This document shows positions 34,281 through 42,454 of a DNA stretch of 64,000 bases, piece after piece. The position numbers and the translations under genes are program-made. The DNA comes from Mycoplana azooxidifex (GTDB taxonomy: Bacteria; Pseudomonadota; Alphaproteobacteria; Rhizobiales; Rhizobiaceae), in contig NZ_JACIEE010000002.1 in NCBI RefSeq assembly GCF_014196765.1, positions 492,521-556,520 of the forward strand, written 5' to 3'. Under the pieces are notes generated by a model. It made no database searches, was not told the DNA's origin, and saw only the letters and a program-made list of their open reading frames with translations. How positions within the stretch are numbered: the stretch's first letter is position 1; the number at the start of each line of letters is the position of its first letter.

Positions 34281-35096
34281 TCAGGCCCCCTTCTTTGCGG
34301 AAGGCCAGTTGTGCGTCTCCTCCGTGGCGTCCCGGCACCAGCGATAGAAGGCATCGTAGAGAACCATCCCTGCCTCGAGTTGCTCGAGGTCGTCGGTGTA
34401 CATCCTGGACAACCCGAGCGAGGCAGCCAGCAGGCCCGCAGCCTCGGGCGCGAGATCAAGCCGCGACGTGTCGGCCGCGCGGACGATCGTCGCGAGGCGC
34501 AGCAGCGGTTCCGATTCCAGTCCGAATTCCTCGATCATGGTGTCGAACGAACACCGCTCGCCGCGATGGCTCCAGAACACGTCCTCGATATCGAACGGCG
34601 TCGCGCCGAAGCGATCTGCGACCATCGCGACTTCGGAAGCAACGACGAACAGGAAGACCGCAGACGGATCGACAAAGCGGCGGATCAGCCACGGACAGGC
34701 GATGCGGTCGATCTTCGGCCGCGCCCGCGTCACCCAGACCGTTCTCCCCTGCCTGTCGCGGGGCGGCAGCTTCTCTTCGGGAACAGCCGGGCCACCTGCC
34801 GCGATCCACGCCTTGAAGCCGCCTTCGAGCGTTTCGGCAGCAACGCCCATGGCGCGCAGATGCGCGGCCACGCCGTGGCTGAGCTTGGCGCCATGGTCGC
34901 AGATGACGACGGCCGGGCCGGCAAGACCTTGGCCCCATTCGGCGACCTCGGCAAAGGGGCGTCGGAAAGATCCCGGAACAAGCCTGGGATCGGCGGAAAA
35001 ATCCTCGTCGTTGCGGACATCGACGAGCGTCGGAGCCCCGCGGGTTCCGATGAGACGGCTGAGTTTTTCAGGGGATATTTCAGTGAACGACGGCAT
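34281..35096 (-). CDS. rhodanese-ChrB-domain chromate resistance protein
   Basis: 271 residues. The N-terminal rhodanese-like domain (about 10-110) has TLVDVRNDEDFSADPRLVPG and VVICDHGAKLSHGVAAHL with Cys present. The C-terminal ChrB-type domain has WVTRARPKIDRIACPWLIRR and FVVASEVAMVADRFGATPFD. Such proteins accompany ChrA and are thought to sense or process chromate. ATG 35096 has GGAGGG upstream; earlier in-frame ATGs look less likely. Confidence 0.88.
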   Translation of the reverse strand: MPSFTEISPEKLSRLIGTRGAPTLVDVRNDEDFSADPRLVPGSFRRPFAEVAEWGQGLAGPAVVICDHGAKLSHGVAAHLRAMGVAAETLEGGFKAWIAAGGPAVPEEKLPPRDRQGRTVWVTRARPKIDRIACPWLIRRFVDPSAVFLFVVASEVAMVADRFGATPFDIEDVFWSHRGERCSFDTMIEEFGLESEPLLRLATIVRAADTSRLDLAPEAAGLLAASLGLSRMYTDDLEQLEAGMVLYDAFYRWCRDATEETHNWPSAKKGA

Positions 35097-35276
35097 CGCG
35101 CGTCCCTCCGTTTTGACGGTTCGTTGGACGCGATTCTTCAGCATGACGCCTCGTGGGGTGATCGCGACCCCATACATCCAGTCAGACATGAGATCAGGTC
35201 GATGTCAATTGTGGAATCGCTCCGCGGCGACCTTCTCTCTAAAGAGGGGAGGGCGGCCGTCGCCGCAGCCCCACCG

Positions 35277-35654
35277 TCAGGCTTCGAGAAGCTCCTGCAT
35301 CTGCCGCAGGTGCTCGATCGTCAGCGGCTTTTCCAGGTAGCTCTTGACGAAGGGATAGCGCAGCGCCCGCTCCCGGTCGGTGCCGAGTTGCGAACTCGTC
35401 AGCATGGCGACGACGGGCGCATGGTTGGAGAACGCCCTTGCATAGTGTTCCAGGAACTCGAAGCCGTTCATGATCGGCATGTTGATGTCGAGGATGATGG
35501 CATCCGGGGTCTCCGTCTCCAGGATGGCCAGCGCCTCGGTGCCGTCCTGCGCCTTCAGGATGGTGATGGCAGGATCGAACTTGCGGATCGTGTATTCGCA
35601 GATGAACTGGTCGTTCTCGTCGTCATCGACCACCAGTATGGTATTCAGCTTCAT
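35277..35654 (-). CDS. single-domain response regulator
   Basis: 125 residues consisting of a receiver domain only. Acidic pocket Asp10/Asp11 lies in LVVDDDEND, the phosphoacceptor is Asp56 in IILDINMPIMNGFE, and Lys lies in YLEKPLT. There is no output domain, so it relays or competes for phosphate. Its start lies 32 bp inside the kinase gene's 3' end, a tight operon. Rcp1-like membership is inferred from length and the GFEFLEHY wording. Confidence 0.92.
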   Translation of the reverse strand: MKLNTILVVDDDENDQFICEYTIRKFDPAITILKAQDGTEALAILETETPDAIILDINMPIMNGFEFLEHYARAFSNHAPVVAMLTSSQLGTDRERALRYPFVKSYLEKPLTIEHLRQMQELLEA

Positions 35655-37557
35655 GTCCGTCCCCGTTCGGCAGCTCGACGATGAAGCGGCTGCCCTTCTC
35701 CCTGGCCTCAAAGGTGACCGATCCGCCGAGCGATTCGGCGCTTTTCTTCAAGATGTAGAGGCCGAGCCCGCTGCCGAAGGACCGGCTCGGATGCAGACGC
35801 TTGAACATGCGGAACAGAAGCGGACGCTTCTCTTCCGGCACGCCGAGCCCGTTGTCCTCCACCACGAGACGGATCGTCCCGGCATGCTCCTCCAGATAGA
35901 CGTCGACCCGCGGATCCGCCTCCCTGGGATCATGGTACTTGATCGCATTGGACAGGAGATTGCCGACGATGACGTCGAATTTCGACGGCTTGCTGAAGAT
36001 TGTCAATTGCGGCGGGATGTGGTTGGCGATCCGGATGCGTCCGTCCTCTTCCAGCGTCGACAGGGTGTCGGCCTGGTTCTGCACGACGTCGTAGGGGGAG
36101 AACCTGCGGTCCTCCTCTTCCATCAGCCGGTCGCGCGTCAGCACGATGATGTTCTGGATCAGGTGGTCCAGCCGGGTGAAGTTGCGCTCCATCCGCTCCA
36201 GCGTGCCCGACAGCGCGTCGTGGTCGCCGTTTTCCAGCAGTTCGCGCGAGATGTTGAGCAGGCCGATCGAGGAGGCGATCGGCGAGCGCAGGTCGTGCGA
36301 GGTGCGATAGGCGAACTCCTCCAGTTCCGCATTGGCCGCGAGCAACTGCCGTTCGAAATGCTTGCGCTCGGAGATGTCGCGGATGATGGCGGTGTGGACT
36401 GTCCCCTCGGTAAGCTCGACCTTCGCCACGGAAAGCTCGACGGGGACGATGCGCCCGTCCTTGCGCTGTGCGTCCGTCTCCCCGCTCGCGACAATGCATC
36501 CGGCCCGGGCCGCCTGCGCGCTGTCGCCGGGCGGTCCGGGCAGGAGCATCCTGATCGGCTTGCCGACGACGTCTTCCGGCGCGTGGCCGAAAATGCGCTG
36601 GCAGGCTGGATTTGCCGAAAGGATGGTGCCGTCGGCGCTGACGGTCAGGATGCCGTCCACGGCGGTGTTGATGATCGCCGAAAGCCGCTCCTGGCTCTCG
36701 CTGAGGTTGGTGGCGCTGCGGCTGTAGCGGCGCGAACTCCAGTAGGAATAGGCGAGCAGCCCCGCATAGATCAGCCCGGACAGGAGGATGAGGTCCAGCA
36801 GCGTGGCGGCCGTCGAGGAAATCCCGGCGCGGTCGATCGCAAACGGCAGCCTTTTCGCCTGTTCGCTGACCTTCAGGTAGGCGAGCGTCAAGAGGATCAG
36901 GTAGGTCGCGACCCCGAGCGAGGCTGCGATCGCCAGCCGGTGATAGCCGGCCGTCCGCGCACCGACGAAGAGGATGCCGACGCCCAGCGCCAGGAAGCAG
37001 GTGGCGCTCTGCACCGACATCCGCGTGTTGGCGATCCAGTCATGGGCGGCGTCGAAATCGATCAGGTAGCCGATCAACGCGGTGGCGGCGATCGCGACGG
37101 CCGCATAGCTGCCGGCCATCTGCACGAGGTCGCTACTACCGCGCAACGCGCGCCGGATCACGGCAAGACTGATGAGGATGAAGCAGAGCGCGGTGTTCGG
37201 CGCGATCCGTCCGGGCAGGCTCGTGCCGATGTCGGTGAACGGCTTGTAGAGCACCTGGTCGATGCCGAGGTCGATGCCGAACACGTGCTGCGACAGCGCG
37301 ACCACCCCGTAGGCGAGCACGGCGAGAGAAGCGATGACCGGCAGCACGCGGTGGCCGGAAAGCGCGAGCAGGAAGGCCGCGCCGAGGGCCGTGAACGCCA
37401 GCGCCGCATTGAACTTCATGCCGAAGATCTCGGGGTGGCGGGCGGCGAGTTCCGCAGGCTCGGCCAGCCAGAAGACGATCATGCCGATGCCGACGACGAT
37501 GCACCACAGCCCCGCCGACAGGCCGGTCAGTCGCCATTGCCGGTCATCGTGCTGCAT
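35623..37557 (-). CDS. membrane sensor histidine kinase
   Basis: 644 residues. About eight hydrophobic helices (13-270) form an integral sensor of unknown ligand. They are followed by PAS (about 290-400, TAVDGILTVSADGTILSANP), HisKA with the phosphoaccepting His421 in RTSHDLRSPIASS, and HATPase_c with NLLSNAIKYHD and GSGLGLYILKKSAESLGG. It probably signals to the overlapping single-domain response regulator. ATG 37557 has GGAGGT seven bases upstream. The sensory region resembles bacteriophytochrome-type relay kinases only in its C-terminal half. Confidence 0.9.
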   Translation of the reverse strand: MQHDDRQWRLTGLSAGLWCIVVGIGMIVFWLAEPAELAARHPEIFGMKFNAALAFTALGAAFLLALSGHRVLPVIASLAVLAYGVVALSQHVFGIDLGIDQVLYKPFTDIGTSLPGRIAPNTALCFILISLAVIRRALRGSSDLVQMAGSYAAVAIAATALIGYLIDFDAAHDWIANTRMSVQSATCFLALGVGILFVGARTAGYHRLAIAASLGVATYLILLTLAYLKVSEQAKRLPFAIDRAGISSTAATLLDLILLSGLIYAGLLAYSYWSSRRYSRSATNLSESQERLSAIINTAVDGILTVSADGTILSANPACQRIFGHAPEDVVGKPIRMLLPGPPGDSAQAARAGCIVASGETDAQRKDGRIVPVELSVAKVELTEGTVHTAIIRDISERKHFERQLLAANAELEEFAYRTSHDLRSPIASSIGLLNISRELLENGDHDALSGTLERMERNFTRLDHLIQNIIVLTRDRLMEEEDRRFSPYDVVQNQADTLSTLEEDGRIRIANHIPPQLTIFSKPSKFDVIVGNLLSNAIKYHDPREADPRVDVYLEEHAGTIRLVVEDNGLGVPEEKRPLLFRMFKRLHPSRSFGSGLGLYILKKSAESLGGSVTFEAREKGSRFIVELPNGDGHEAEYHTGGR

Positions 37558-37615
37558 TCGACCTCCATCGTCTGCGACGAACGGCAGTATAGGGCGAGCG
37601 CCTGCCGGAGCCAGC

Positions 37616-38140
37616 TTATTTTCCAGGCGCGCCTTCCGGCTGGTCGGCCGGGTCGGGGTCTTGGCTGTGGCTGTGGCCGGCGCGCAGGTTATCGGCCAGC
37701 GCCTGCAGCCCGGCGCCGAGGGCGCCCAGCTCTTCGACCGTGCAGCCGGAAGCCTTGCCGATCTCCATCAGGATCCCGCCGGCCGCCGCCTTCATCTCCT
37801 TGCCCTTGCCGGTGAGCGTGATTAGCACCTGCCGCTCGTCGGCGCGGTCGCGCGTGCGGGCGATGTAGCCGCTCGCCTCCAGCCGCTTCAGCAGCGGCGA
37901 GAGCGTGCCGGAATCGAGGTGGAGCGCCTCGCCGAGCGCCTTGACGGTCTTGGCGTCGTCTTGCCAGAGCGACAGCAGCACCAGATACTGCGGATAGGTG
38001 AGGCCGTGCGGCTCGAGCAGCGGCTTGTAGGTGCGGTTGAACGCATGCGCCGCCGAGTAGATGGCGAAACAGAGCTGGCGGTCGAGCGCCAGCATCGCGT
38101 CATTGATCTGAATGTCCGGGATCGCGCGCTTGTTTGCCAT
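37616..38140 (-). CDS. ohrR: organic peroxide sensor OhrR (MarR family)
   Basis: 174 residues. The MarR fold has the OhrR signature LDRQLCFAIYSAAHAFNR: Cys24 is the peroxide-sensing Cys of OhrR proteins. DNA recognition is ALHLDSGTLSPLLKRLEASG and the wing is RDRADERQVLITLTGKG. The tail after residue 150 is longer than usual and His/Pro/Asp-rich. It represses ohr, which is divergent, and itself through the palindrome at 38188. Confidence 0.93.
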   Translation of the reverse strand: MANKRAIPDIQINDAMLALDRQLCFAIYSAAHAFNRTYKPLLEPHGLTYPQYLVLLSLWQDDAKTVKALGEALHLDSGTLSPLLKRLEASGYIARTRDRADERQVLITLTGKGKEMKAAAGGILMEIGKASGCTVEELGALGAGLQALADNLRAGHSHSQDPDPADQPEGAPGK

Positions 38141-38187
38141 GGCGCACTATCGCAGGCGTCTTCCAAAAAAGCAATGTGCAAAATTAT

Positions 38188-38199
38188 ATTGCGCGCAAT
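38188..38199. promoter_or_regulatory. OhrR operator candidate
   Basis: ATTGCGCGCAAT is a perfect 12-bp palindrome in an AT-rich divergent promoter region, with further flanking AAATT/TTTGATTT partial symmetry. It is 49 bp from both the ohrR and ohr starts. Confidence 0.7.
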
Positions 38200-38247
38200 T
38201 TGATTTTACGCTACACGATAATCATCGACAACCCAAGGAGATCCGAT

Positions 38248-38670
38248 ATGCCCATTCTCTATACTACCAAGGCATCTGCCACCGGCGGCCGTGCGGGCCA
38301 TGGCGCCACCGAAGACGGCGTGCTCGACGTGACGCTGACCGTGCCGAAGGAACTCGGCGGCGACGGCGCCCGCGGCACCAATCCCGAGCAGCTCTTCGCC
38401 ACCGGCTATTCCGCCTGCTTCCTCGGCGCGCTGAAATTCGTCGCCGGCAAGGAGAAGGTAAAGATCCCCGATGAAGCCAAGGTGACGGCCACCGTCGGCA
38501 TCGGCCCGCGCGAAGACGGCGGCGGCTTCGGCATCGACGCCGCCCTGCAGGTCTCCGTCCCCGGCGTCGACAAGGCCGTGGTCGAGGACCTGGTCAAGAA
38601 GGCCCACGTCGTCTGCCCCTACAGCCACGCCACCCGCGGCAACCTCGACGTCAAGACGACGATCGCCTGA
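38248..38670 (+). CDS. ohr: organic hydroperoxide resistance protein Ohr
   Basis: 140 residues of the OsmC/Ohr family. Peroxidatic Cys57 in TGYSACFLGAL and resolving Cys123 in HVVCPYSHATRGN are both present, as is the RGTNPEQLFATGY signature. It reduces organic hydroperoxides using lipoamide (family knowledge). ATG 38248 has AAGGAG nine bases upstream. It is controlled by the adjacent OhrR. Confidence 0.96.
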   Translation: MPILYTTKASATGGRAGHGATEDGVLDVTLTVPKELGGDGARGTNPEQLFATGYSACFLGALKFVAGKEKVKIPDEAKVTATVGIGPREDGGGFGIDAALQVSVPGVDKAVVEDLVKKAHVVCPYSHATRGNLDVKTTIA

Positions 38671-38710
38671 GGCGAGATCGATCTCCGGGGCGAACGGCCC
38701 CGACCGACCA

Positions 38711-38742
38711 ACGCCCGGTGCATTGGCGCCGGGCGTTTTTTT
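38711..38742 (+). terminator. rho-independent terminator of ohr
   Basis: ACGCCCGG (38711-38718) pairs with CCGGGCGT (38729-38736), followed by a run of T residues, 41 bp after the ohr stop. Confidence 0.88.
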
Positions 38743-38754
38743 GCGTTTGCAATC

Positions 38755-39295
38755 TGCGGGCAGGGCGGCACACCCTCCCTCTTCCCCCTCGCGGAGAAGT
38801 GCCGAGCAAAGCGAGGCGATGAGGGGGCTGCCGCGAACTCGGCGCGTGCCGTTCCCCCTCATCCGGCGCTGCGCGCCACCTTCTCCCCGCTGGGGGAGAA
38901 GAGGGGAGCTTGCGGGACGCCTGCGTTTTCCGAGCGAAACTCTCCCGGTTGTCAGAGGTATTGCATCGCAAACCGGCGCAGCCTCTCCCGTAAATGCTTC
39001 TCATCCGCCTGCCGGCACCTTCTCCCCGCAAGCGGGGAGAAGGTGGATTGCCGCGACGTCTCCGTCCCCCTCTCCCTGCTTGCGGGGAGAGGGCCGGGGT
39101 GAGGGGCAAGCTTTCTTAGCAAGGAGATGGGGCCGCAGGCGGCCGCCACACCCTCCCTCTTCTCCCCACCGGGGAGAAGTGCCGAGCGCAGCGAGGCGAT
39201 GAGGGGGCCGCCGCGAACTCGGCGCGTGCCGCGCCCCCTCATCCGGCGCTGCGCGCCACCTTCTCCCCGTTGGGGAGAAGAGGGGAGCCCATCCA
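38755..39295. repeat. cluster of family A repeats
   Basis: Two copies of a 140-bp unit (38762-38905 and 39148-39292) share CCCTCCCTCTTC..., GAAGTGCCGAGC.., GCCGCGAACTCGGCGCGTGC and CCACCTTCTCCCC. Between them is a third, different copy with paired GCACCTTCTCCCCGCAAGCG palindromes (39000-39110). Together they fill nearly all of the 686-bp gap between ohr and the antitoxin gene, which holds no gene that I can support. Confidence 0.85.
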
Positions 39296-39333
39296 TCGCC
39301 GCCCTTTCCTTCCGAAAATTTCATGCTATATTA

Positions 39334-39345
39334 TTTCCATGGAAA
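39334..39345. promoter_or_regulatory. candidate antitoxin autoregulation site
   Basis: TTTCCATGGAAA is a perfect 12-bp palindrome just downstream of a TATATTAT box (39327) and 12 bp before the antitoxin ATG at 39357. Type II antitoxins usually repress their own operon from such a site. Confidence 0.55.
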
Positions 39346-39356
39346 GGACGCCTCCC

Positions 39357-39740
39357 ATGCTCACCGAAACCGCAGCCCCCAATGAACAAACCCAGGCAGA
39401 AGCCGTGGTGACCAAGGCGGCCGTGCGGGCGGCGGAGGGGCTGGGGATGACGTCGCGCGTGCTGGCGTCCGTGCTCGGGGTCTCCGAGGCCAGCGTCTCG
39501 CGCATGCGCAGGCAGGACTGGCGGCTGGAGCGCGGCACCAAGCCGTTCGAACTCGCCGTGCTCTTCATCCGCCTGTTCCGCTCGCTCGATGCCGTCGTCG
39601 GCGGCGACGAGGCGGTGGCGCGACGCTGGATGACGGCCGACAACCGCGCACTCGGCGGCCGTCCGCTCGAGCGCATCACCTCCATTTCCGGCCTGGTCGA
39701 TGTCATTGCCTACCTGGACGCCCGCCGCGCTGTCGTCTGA
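39357..39740 (+). CDS. Xre/MbcA/ParS-type antitoxin (DUF2384)
   Basis: 127 residues. The N-terminal Xre-like helix-turn-helix has LGMTSRVLASVLGVSEASVS, and the C-terminal DUF2384 domain has FELAVLFIRLFRSLDAVVGG then ARRWMTADNRALGGRPLERI, the toxin-binding signature. It neutralises the RES toxin and represses the operon. Its last 41 bases overlap the toxin ATG. ATG 39339 upstream is an alternative start. Confidence 0.92.
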   Translation: MLTETAAPNEQTQAEAVVTKAAVRAAEGLGMTSRVLASVLGVSEASVSRMRRQDWRLERGTKPFELAVLFIRLFRSLDAVVGGDEAVARRWMTADNRALGGRPLERITSISGLVDVIAYLDARRAVV

Positions 39741-40461
39741 GGCGCGCGCCTACGCCGGCGCCGTCTGGCGGCTGGTGGAGGCGCAGCACCGCGTCTCGAC
39801 GCTGAAGCTCGTCGACACGCTGGAGGAGCAGGCGCTGCTGGAGGATCTCCTGGAAGAGAGCAAGCCGAGGCTTCCGCCCGAATGCGCGGGCCTCGATTAC
39901 CTGCTCGCCACCCCCTTCCGATACGGCGCCGTCTATCCGCACGGCTCGCGCTTCCGCAGGGCAGGGCGGACGCCGGGCGTGTTCTACGCCGCCGAGGCGG
40001 TCGAGACCGCGCTGGCCGAAATGGCGTTCTACCGCCTGCTGTTCTTCGCCGAATCGCCGTCGACGCCCTATCCGGCGAATGCCGCCGACTTCACCGCCTT
40101 CTCGGCCGCAGTCGCGACCTCCGCCGCGATCGACCTGACCGGCCCCCCGCTCGACCGCGACCGCGCGCTCTGGACCGACCCGACCGACTACGCCGCCTGT
40201 CAGGCGCTGTCCGACGCGGCGCGCACCGCAGGCATCGCTGCGATCCGCTACGCTTCGGTGCGCGATCCGCGCGGCGGGGCGAACGTGGCGCTGCTCGTGC
40301 CCGCAGCCTTCGCCGGGCCGCGGCCGCTCGAGCGCCAGACCTGGCGCATCCGCCTTTCCACCCATGGCGTGCAGGCGATCTGCGAGTTCCCGGCGGCCCG
40401 CCTGGAATTCGCCCACGCCGATTTCGCCCACGATCCGCGGCTGGCGCCGCAGGGCCGTTAG
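39700..40461 (+). CDS. RES-domain toxin (NAD+ phosphorylase type)
   Basis: 253 residues. The RES fold carries Arg in YAGAVWRLVEAQH, FRYGAVYPHGSRFRRAGRTP, then GVFYAAEAVETALAEMAFYR with the conserved Tyr and Glu, and a Ser-rich segment further on. The Xre-RES family degrades NAD+ in the cell (family knowledge from MbcT-type toxins). It overlaps its antitoxin by 41 bases. At 253 residues it is on the long side for RES toxins, with an extended N-terminus. Confidence 0.92.
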   Translation: MSLPTWTPAALSSEARAYAGAVWRLVEAQHRVSTLKLVDTLEEQALLEDLLEESKPRLPPECAGLDYLLATPFRYGAVYPHGSRFRRAGRTPGVFYAAEAVETALAEMAFYRLLFFAESPSTPYPANAADFTAFSAAVATSAAIDLTGPPLDRDRALWTDPTDYAACQALSDAARTAGIAAIRYASVRDPRGGANVALLVPAAFAGPRPLERQTWRIRLSTHGVQAICEFPAARLEFAHADFAHDPRLAPQGR

Positions 40462-40539
40462 GCCGTGACCCTGAGGCGGCCAGGCCGGCAACGCCGCTTC
40501 TCTGTAACTCCCTATTGGGCAGATGGGTGCCGCGGGTCA

Positions 40540-40590
40540 TCTCCCCCCTTGTGGGGGAGATGGCCGGCAGGCCAGAGGGGGCGCTCCAGA
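40540..40590. repeat. short palindromic repeat
   Basis: CTCCCCCCTTGTGGGGGAGATGGCCGGCAGGCCAGAGGGGG-like text holds one GGGGGAG palindrome and a GCCGGCAGG tail. It lies between convergent toxin and ABC-F genes. A second copy, inverted, is at 59955-60005. Confidence 0.7.
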
Positions 40591-40603
40591 TGCGATAGCC
40601 CCG

Positions 40604-42127
40604 TCAGCCGTTCAAGGCCGCCGCCTCGGCAAAGAACGCCTCCGCATCCTCCACCTCCACCAGCCGCCGCCTGTCGATGCGAAAGAAGCGGTTGGCGACC
40701 GCGCGGACGAAGCTTCGGTCGTGCGAGACGAACAGGCAGGTCGCCTGCTGCGCCATCAGTTCCGTCTCCAGCGCCTCCTGCCCCTCGATGTCGAGATGGT
40801 TGGTCGGCTCGTCGAGCAGGTAGAAGTTGGGCTCGGCCAGCCGCAACACCAGCATGCCGAGCCGCGCCTTCTGCCCGCCGGAGAGGCGGCCGAGCGGCTT
40901 GCCCTGCTTCTCGATGACGACGCCGGCGCCGGCCAGCAGCGCGCGCGCCCGCGGCTCGCCAAGAGCGAAGCGGCGGGTGAGCGCGGCAAGCGGCGTGTCC
41001 GCATCGGCAAGGTCGGCGAGCGCCTGGTCACCGTAACCCAGCACCAGCGACGGCGTCGCCTTGATGCCGGGAACGGCAGCACCCTCGATTGCGGCCTTCA
41101 GCGCCGTGACGAGCCGGGTCTTGCCGGCGCCATTCAACCCCAGCAGCACGATCCGGTCGCCCTGGCAGATGAATTGCCGGCCGGTGCGAAAGAGGGCCGT
41201 GCCGTCCGGCGTGGCGATCGTCGCATCCTCCAGCGTCACCAGCACCTTGGCATGGGTGCCCCGGTTGGAAAGCCGGATCGCCCCGGCGGAACGCTCCAGA
41301 TGCGCCGGCTTCGCCGCGTCCTCCAGCTTCTCCGCCCGCTGCTTCAGCTGCTTGGTCTTGACCACCAGCAGGTCGGAGCCGGAATTGATGCCGATATTGT
41401 TCAGCTTCGCCGCCTGCTGGCGCAACTGCGCCGCCTGCTTCATGTCGCGCTGGTAGCGCCGTGCATCTGCCGCATCCGCTTCGTCCAGCGCAGCCCGCGC
41501 CCGGCCGTAGGGAAGGGCGAAGGCGGCCGAATTCTCCGGCCGCAGGAACAGCGTGCGGTTCGTCGTGGCGTCGAGGAAGGCGCGGTCGTGGCTGGCGACG
41601 ATCACCGCCGTGCCACGCGGCAGCCCGTTCACGAAACCCTCCAGCTGCAGGATACGGGACAGGTCGAGATGGTTGGTCGGCTCGTCCAGAAGCAGCGCGT
41701 CCGGCTCCCGGATCCAGGTGCGGGCCAGAAGCGCCAGCCGCTGCCAGCCGCCGCTGAGATTGGACAGCGGCCGCGTGCGCAGCGCGTCCGGCACCTCCAG
41801 CATCTCCATGACGACGTCGACGCGCCAGCGCTCGTCTTCCGCCTGATCGGCAGGGAGCGCGGCCAGAACAGCGTCCTGCAGGGTCGCACCCATGAGGGCA
41901 GAGGGCACGCTCTGCTCGACATGGCCGACGGTCAGCCCGCGCGCGCGGGTGATCTCGCCCTCGCCGGGCTCGAGCGCACCGGCCAGCAGCCGCAGCAGGG
42001 TGGATTTGCCCCGGCCATTGGCGGCGACGAGGCCGATGCGGTCGGAGGCGTTGACGGAAAGGTTCAGGCCGGAAAAGAGCGGCATGCCCAGCGTGACGCC
42101 GAGATTGCGAAGGGTGATGAGCGACAT
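40604..42127 (-). CDS. ABC-F family ATPase (translation factor / possible antibiotic resistance)
   Basis: 507 residues with two ABC domains and no membrane segments. Domain 1 has Walker A VAANGRGKSTLL, signature NLSGGWQRLALL and Walker B LLLDEPTNHLDLS. The linker (PtIM) is about residues 220-300 and rich in Lys/Gln (KTKQLKQRAEKLED). Domain 2 has GLNGAGKTRLV, RLSGGQKARLGM and YLLDEPTNHLDIE. ABC-F proteins bind the ribosomal E site and can relieve stalling or protect against drugs. A 23-codon leader ORF with hairpins lies upstream. ATG 42127 fits the family start; an in-frame run upstream to 42238 is also open. Confidence 0.9.
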   Translation of the reverse strand: MSLITLRNLGVTLGMPLFSGLNLSVNASDRIGLVAANGRGKSTLLRLLAGALEPGEGEITRARGLTVGHVEQSVPSALMGATLQDAVLAALPADQAEDERWRVDVVMEMLEVPDALRTRPLSNLSGGWQRLALLARTWIREPDALLLDEPTNHLDLSRILQLEGFVNGLPRGTAVIVASHDRAFLDATTNRTLFLRPENSAAFALPYGRARAALDEADAADARRYQRDMKQAAQLRQQAAKLNNIGINSGSDLLVVKTKQLKQRAEKLEDAAKPAHLERSAGAIRLSNRGTHAKVLVTLEDATIATPDGTALFRTGRQFICQGDRIVLLGLNGAGKTRLVTALKAAIEGAAVPGIKATPSLVLGYGDQALADLADADTPLAALTRRFALGEPRARALLAGAGVVIEKQGKPLGRLSGGQKARLGMLVLRLAEPNFYLLDEPTNHLDIEGQEALETELMAQQATCLFVSHDRSFVRAVANRFFRIDRRRLVEVEDAEAFFAEAAALNG

Positions 42128-42262
42128 TGTCGATCCCTGGTCGAATTGTCCGGGCAGGCGCGGCATCGCGGGCATCAGCCATCGTCGAATGCGGGCGTTC
42201 AGGCTCGGAAGCATTGGAATTCGCGAAACATCCTGCACGGATGCACGCTGCCACCAGGGGCA

Positions 42263-42322
42263 GACCAGATAGGGTCGTTGAGAAACGGTCTCTGGTCAGC
42301 CCTGCAAACGCATCTGCAGGGC
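42263..42322 (-). promoter_or_regulatory. paired hairpins in the ABC-F leader
   Basis: GCCCTGCA (42299-42306) and TGCAGGGC (42315-42322) form an eight-bp perfect stem over the last codons of the leader ORF. GACCAGA (42263-42269) pairs with TCTGGTC (42291-42297) just after its stop. The two hairpins sit one base apart. No U-run follows, so control may act through translation or Rho. Confidence 0.65.
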
Positions 42323-42367
42323 ACGATCGGGACCATGCGAGAGATTGGGCAGAAAATCGAATTTCAC
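42296..42367 (-). CDS. 23-residue leader peptide upstream of the ABC-F gene
   Basis: GTG at 42367 follows AAGGAGG, seven bases upstream: one of the best ribosome sites in the window. The ORF encodes MKFDFLPNLSHGPDRALQMR followed by LQG and TGA at 42296, 168 bp before the ABC-F ATG. Its final codons are the strands of the 8-bp hairpin. Ribosome stalling here could expose the ABC-F gene, as with other ABC-F leaders (family knowledge). Being a real peptide is inferred from the ribosome site and position. Confidence 0.7.
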   Translation of the reverse strand: MKFDFLPNLSHGPDRALQMRLQG

Positions 42368-42454
42368 GTCCGCCCTCCTTTCGCAGCGTCGGTTAAGGCC
42401 GGCTGAATAGCACCGATCGCGGAAATTTTCAACTCCACGCATGGGGCGCTAGCG

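Noticed and set aside
38755..39295. CRISPR array
   Set aside because: Repeated units are few, of unequal length, internally palindromic and not separated by unique spacers; no cas genes are present.
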